From positions 14,224,041 through 14,288,040 of the forward strand of contig NC_083606.1 in the NCBI RefSeq assembly GCF_029168945.1: a stretch of 64,000 nucleotides of DNA. The letters run 5' to 3'. Within the stretch, counting starts at the first letter, position 1; the number at the start of each line of letters is the position of its first letter. A program made the position numbers and the translations under genes. Source of the stretch: Cannabis sativa (Eukaryota > Streptophyta > Magnoliopsida > Rosales > Cannabaceae). Below the pieces are notes generated by a model. The model searched no databases, was not told where the DNA came from, and saw nothing but the letters and a program-made list of their open reading frames with translations. This document shows positions 59,397-64,000 of the stretch, one piece after another.

Positions 59397-59717
59397 CTTA
59401 TCTGCATTACTAGAGAAAGATCTCCATGGAAATGACAATGTCCGTTCATAAGCACGCAACACTTCGTCCAGCTTGTCTGTGTCGGAAGAGTTCCAATTCT
59501 TTAAAACAAATTGGTTAAACTCAGGTGATAAGCTGTTGAGAATAAAATGAACTCTCTGCACTTCAGATAAAACAATTCCCAGCTTAGCTGCTTTCTGGTA
59601 TTTCATGTTCATCATGAGCAAGTGTGAAGTGATACTCTGACTAGGAGTCATCTTCACACTTTGAAGTTCATTCCTAAAGGCATATTCTAGATGAGGATTT
59701 GGGTGTGGGTTGTACAT
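59397..59717 (-). pseudogene. Ty1/copia gag fragment
   Basis: The minus strand reads MYNPHPNPHLEYAFRNELQS, KMTPSQSITSHLLMMNMKYQ, GIVLSEVQRVHFILNSLSPE and FNQFVLKNWNSSDTDKLDEV, characteristic of the UBN2/copia gag domain. The frame continues to SFSSNADK, where the solo LTR has inserted, and resumes at 57526 with GIRKVEDIENNSS. The N-terminal part of gag is not visible upstream, and no CCHC zinc knuckle is seen on either side of the insertion. Pseudogene. Confidence 0.8.
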
Positions 59718-62658
59718 TTTGACACTACAAATATCAATAAATAGAAATAAATTATTGGTTCAATAAATTCATAGACAAGTTCAGAAAATAACAAGTAAAG
59801 CAAATATGTTTGCAAAAATACTAAAATCTAAACATATTTATTATTTTCCAAGGTTTCCAACATAATGAAATACAGTGTCCCGGTAGGTGAGAGTCAAAGA
59901 TAACATTAGTTGAATAGAGTAGTCAACTCATCTAAAATGGACACTATTTTAGCAACCTTTTATTCGATCAAAATGAGAATCCAACGTTGTCCCGGTAGGC
60001 GAGAGTCAAGGTTATTCTCATTTTATGAGCTTCCACCATTGTTTCACACTCTGTAAGTTTATCTCTAAGTAGTCACTGTAGGGGAGAGTATGAAGACGAA
60101 AACTTACAAAATACTTATCATATGAGATCTTACGTTGTTAAATCCTTTCAACGAATAACCATATATAAGGGGGACGAAGTCTAGCGTCTCAAGGTTATAT
60201 TGAAAACATTTAACCATTGTAAGACCAACAATGGAGATCGAATATCTCTATGATTAAAGCTCATTATTTAAAATAATGTATTTTTAATTAATCATTTATT
60301 TTAATCTGTATATTTTATTAATGAAAATTACTTAATTTAAGTTGATCCAAAATTAATTAAATAAATAATTTTCAAATTTAATTTTCGAAAATCATTATAT
60401 AAAAATATAACATTTTGAAAATAATTAAAATACAATAAAAGAAATATTTGAAAATATCTAATTTAAGTTGTTCTAAAATAATAAGATTTTCAACTGAAAT
60501 TATTTTTCAAAAATTTAATTAAATAACAAATTAAGTACCTTGAACCAATCACCTTAATTTGAAAAATATTCCATTTAAGTTGATCCAAAATTAACAAATT
60601 TTTAACTTAAAAATATTTTAAAGAATATCTGAATAACTAATTTTCAAGAAGATTCTACTTAATTATTAATTTCAAAATATTCTAATTTAATTTGATCTAA
60701 AATTAGTTTGAAAAACTAGTTTTCAACTTAAATATATTTCCTTTGAAATTCAAATAATTAAGTATTCAGAAGAATCTAATTAGTTATAACTTCTTTTATT
60801 TAATTTAATATAGAAAAATACATCTAGTTTATCTTGAATTTGAATTTCATTAAACTAAGTGTGTTTTTCTTAAATTAATTTCAAAATAACCAAAAGAAAA
60901 ATTAATTTCATATATTTTGAAATTAATTATGTTGCTAATCAATTTTATTAGGTTAAACTAGTTTAATTAACCTATTACAGTTATTCAAATCAGACAAATG
61001 GGCCTTCACAATTGGGGTTGTTCATGTGACGGAGGGCTGAGTTCAGTATGTCGTACACACTACTAATGGCCCCCTAACTCTCACACAAGGCCTAAAAGAG
61101 AGGAATTTAACCTTAATTTAAACAACTGTTATTAATTGAATAGGCCCAATACTAATTGGGCCTAAATAAAATCTATCATAATGTGACAATTTTATTTAGC
61201 AACCTAGTCCATTTTAATTACAAAAATTAAATGGGCTCCCTATATATATGCATCTAAGCCCAAAGCAAATATATAGGCTCACAGAGGCATGAATCCTATC
61301 ATGTTACTAGGTTTATACACAGATGAAAGAAGATTGTAAAATTTACCTGTTACAAATTATTTATTTGACCTATTGACAATTGAACCATTGGTTAAAATCA
61401 GATTATTTGATCTGTCAACAAGTTAACCATGGAAATTTAGATCAAACAATAATAGGTTTTATAAAACTTGTTTTAATAATAAACAATATAAAACACACAC
61501 ATGCAACAAATTGGATAGTTAGATATATGATTTATTTAATTTTAATTAATTAATTTTCGAAAAAGTCTAAATAAGAAAATATATTTTTGAAACTTTAAAA
61601 AAAATTAAATAATTAATTTCAAAATTAAACCTATAAATTTGAAAAATTAGGTTTTCAACAAACCTAAATATCTATTCAATGATATGCTAACAACTTTTCA
61701 AATTTCATGTTATTTCAAAAAAATAAAATTAAATATCCAATAAAATAAAATGATAAATAAATACCATTCATCTAATTTTATAATTTAACTTAAATAAAAT
61801 AATAAAATTTAAAAGTTAGCAAAATATCTTGTTACAATTTAAAATTTCTTGATTAAAATATTCTTATTTTAAATTTCAAATAAGGTCATTTTATAAAATT
61901 AATTAAATAATTTAAAATATAAAATATTTGATTTAAAAATAAGATAAAATAATCAAATTTTAAAAATAAGATAACAAAATAAGCAAAAAGATATATTTTT
62001 ACCTATTTTCAAGGTTCAAATATCACTAATATCTTAAATTATTAAAAAAATATTTATTAATTTAATTATGATAATTAGATTTGAAATATGAAAAATAAAA
62101 ATCTAAATACAAAATTATACAAAAAATTCGAAATTAATTCCATGAAAAAGCATGAAAAATGAAAAAAAAAATAGATTTGGTATGGATGGTATGCATTGCA
62201 TACCATCCGCGCGCGTCCTAGGAAGGGGCTGGCGGAAAAACCTCGGCCAAGGAGGCTGCCAGCAGGGTGTCCCACGCGCGCATGACCCCAAATTCAGACA
62301 GATCTGCCTTTCTGACCGAGAAAACTTAGACATGAGCCTTGTCCGAAGCCGCACGCACTCGAAAAAAAAGGGATCCACACGCGCATAGGAGGTGTCACAC
62401 CTCCTTATTTTTTTTTCTGATTTTAAAAGAATCATAACTAATTAAAATAAAATCAAAATTGAGTTCTGTAAAAAAAATTGCTTAATTTTTTCCATACTAT
62501 CCAATAAAAATAATTCCAGAACAAAAATCCAATTATTTTACGTAAAAATTTTGCAAACATCAATCAATCATCAATAAACACATAGATTAACATGAATCAC
62601 ATCCAAATCACACAAACATCGTTTTAAATCCATATTACTTGAAAGTAAATCAACCAGT
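59718..62658 (-). other. Untranslated or degraded leader of the copia element
   Basis: Begins with two copies of TGTCCCGGTAGG(T/C)GAGAGTCAA (about 59876 and 59989). A series of diverged repeats containing TTTAAGTTGATCCAAAATTAA follows (about 60337, 60460, 60566, 60685). Then come AT-rich DNA and a GC-rich patch at about 62195-62400. No reading frame of note. It ends at the 5' LTR. Confidence 0.55.
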
Positions 62659-64000
62659 TGTTGGAATTAATTTTGCTAGGATCTAGATTTACTAACAAGT
62701 ATATTTTTAACATCCTAATATGAATTTCTAAAACGATGAAAATAAACACATAAAAGGTATGAGAAATCTTACAGTGGTTGCAGCGGAATTAAATGACTCA
62801 TTCCGCTTAGATCACTAACCCTTGTATCCTTTTTCTAGCGGAGTATCACCAAGATCTGAGCCCGATTCTCCTTCTTGTTGTTTGGATTCTTCACAGTCTT
62901 ACATACTATGATTGAGGACTCACTTGTTATGTGTGGGCAGGAACTCAATCACTAATGAATGAATTTTATTTGTGAAGAAAGGCTATGGTATTTCGAATTA
63001 GAAGAAGAAGAAGGAAGAGGTCTCATAAACCTAGAGAGAAAACTAGCTTTTTAGCTTTGGAGGCATTAGTTGGATAATGAGAACATAGCGTTCCTTTTAT
63101 GGTAATTTCCACTAGGGTTAGGGTTGAATTATTTGGAATAAAAAATTGATAAAAATAGAGCAAAATTAGCACATAGTGGCCGACCACTTAACGGGCCCAA
63201 CACTAGTTTGGTTTTTGCCATTTTTCTCAATTATTTTATCTATTTTTCACAATACCACTTTTTGCAATTTCAACCCTATAAATGCCAAAACTATTTATTT
63301 AATAATTAAAATAATTACCAAATGAAATTGACATTTATAATATTTATTAATTAGACTCCACAAAGTCTCTTAATTAATAAATTAACCTTAAAATATCATT
63401 TCTTCACAATCAAGCCATAACATAGTGAAAATTGATAAACTAGACATAGTCTAATTTTAGAATTAAAATTGATTAACTAAAATCAATTAACTGAGTCTTA
63501 CAAGCAGTTTATCTCAACTAGTATGGTGACCATGGGCCTATATAACCGAGCTTCCAATAAGCAAATCTCTAACTTATTAATTCCTCGTTGAACCAATATA
63601 GAACTTGGAATTGCACTCTCAGTTACATAGAACGCTCTATATGTTCCACGATATAGATATGCCATTAATTATCCATTGTTATAACCCAATAATCAATGAT
63701 CCTCTATAGATGATTTACATTGCATAGGGAAAAAATTACCATTACACCCTTTCAATGTATTTTATCCTTAAAACACTTAGCCACCTATAAATGATATTTT
63801 AGTAAACTAATATAATCACTAAAATGAGCGCTCTATCATTTATCTTTATTTAGCCAAGCTCGAAGGAAATCATTGTTTCACTTCTATATCCGGATAGAAG
63901 CTATAAATTCCATATCTATGATTAGCGCTCCCACTCAATTGTACTATCATGTTCCCAAAAAGTACGTATTACCCGGACCAAAAGGTAGGCTTAACTAACA
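62659..64000 (-). repeat. 5' LTR of the copia element, cut by the window end
   Basis: Starts on the plus strand with TGTTGGAATTAATTTTGCTA and then parallels 52321-53650. About 510 bp remain beyond the window by comparison with the other LTR. The TATA box seen in the left LTR is changed here (CCTTTTATGG at about 63094). Confidence 0.88.

Larger units (their letters stand above)
52321..64000 (-). mobile_element. Ty1/copia element (Angela/BARE-like), minus strand, runs off the window
   Basis: 3' LTR at about 52321-54159, polypurine tract 54160-54171, pol 54172-57531, gag 59397-59717, long untranslated leader 59718-62658, and 5' LTR from 62659 past the window end. LTR ends read TGTTGGGC...CCAACA. 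LTR length near 1.85 kb and the general order suggest the Angela/BARE group; that is tentative. The two LTRs differ at several per cent of positions in the first 150 bp, so the insertion is old. It landed in the L1 at 49880-52320. Confidence 0.85.

Overview
This is nuclear DNA from a flowering plant, most likely a eudicot. It is very AT-rich, has no bacterial-style gene packing, and is made mostly of plant transposable elements: Ty1/copia and Ty3/gypsy LTR elements, L1-type LINEs, Helitrons, Mutator and hAT MITEs, and one large Mutator-like element (MULE). The genus cannot be fixed from the sequence alone. The only host genes I can support are two microRNA genes, MIR396a (hairpin 37189-37385, + strand) and MIR396b (hairpin 48467-48666, - strand). 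They point at each other about 11 kb apart, and each has a TATA box upstream.

Layout. 1-5102: minus-strand copia-type element with a pol remnant, a strange non-coding interior, a 25-bp tandem repeat and one LTR. 5329-8031: 5'-truncated L1 with an uninterrupted 889-codon RT/RNase H frame. 9298-9822: long-inverted-repeat MITE. 13140-15619: Helitrons, one with clean ends (13625-15619), joined end to end. 15620-20470: AT-rich repeat split by a 3.08-kb Ty3/gypsy-type solo LTR with a perfect 5-bp target duplication. 21245-21432: minisatellite. 22719-25566: a tiny L1 tail with an 18-bp target duplication, a MITE, and a dead L1 nested in a MITE arm. 25999-26593: Mutator-type MITE with a 9-bp duplication. 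26929-27450: hAT MITE with an 8-bp duplication.

27662-36346 is the most interesting part: an 8.7-kb MULE with roughly 85-bp terminal inverted repeats. It carries a broken DUF1985/ULP1-protease gene (+), a broken MURA-type transposase (-) and an intact 109-aa zinc-ribbon-like ORF (+). It also carries three arrays of TCGA-core motifs arranged as 16 quartets: four sites spaced 11 bp, repeated about every 70 bp. The arrays lie in the predicted first introns or subterminal regions and are inverted relative to each other at the two ends. Its right end lies about 0.6 kb upstream of the MIR396a TATA box.

36347-49870 is the host miR396 region, with a second, 938-bp Helitron at 42051-42988. 49880-52320 is a decayed L1 (ORF1-like plus endonuclease) cut off by a minus-strand copia element. 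That element has LTRs at about 52321-54159 and 62659->64000, with pol at 54172-57531 and gag at 59397-59717. A related solo LTR (57532-59396, duplication CTTAT) has inserted into its gag-pol.
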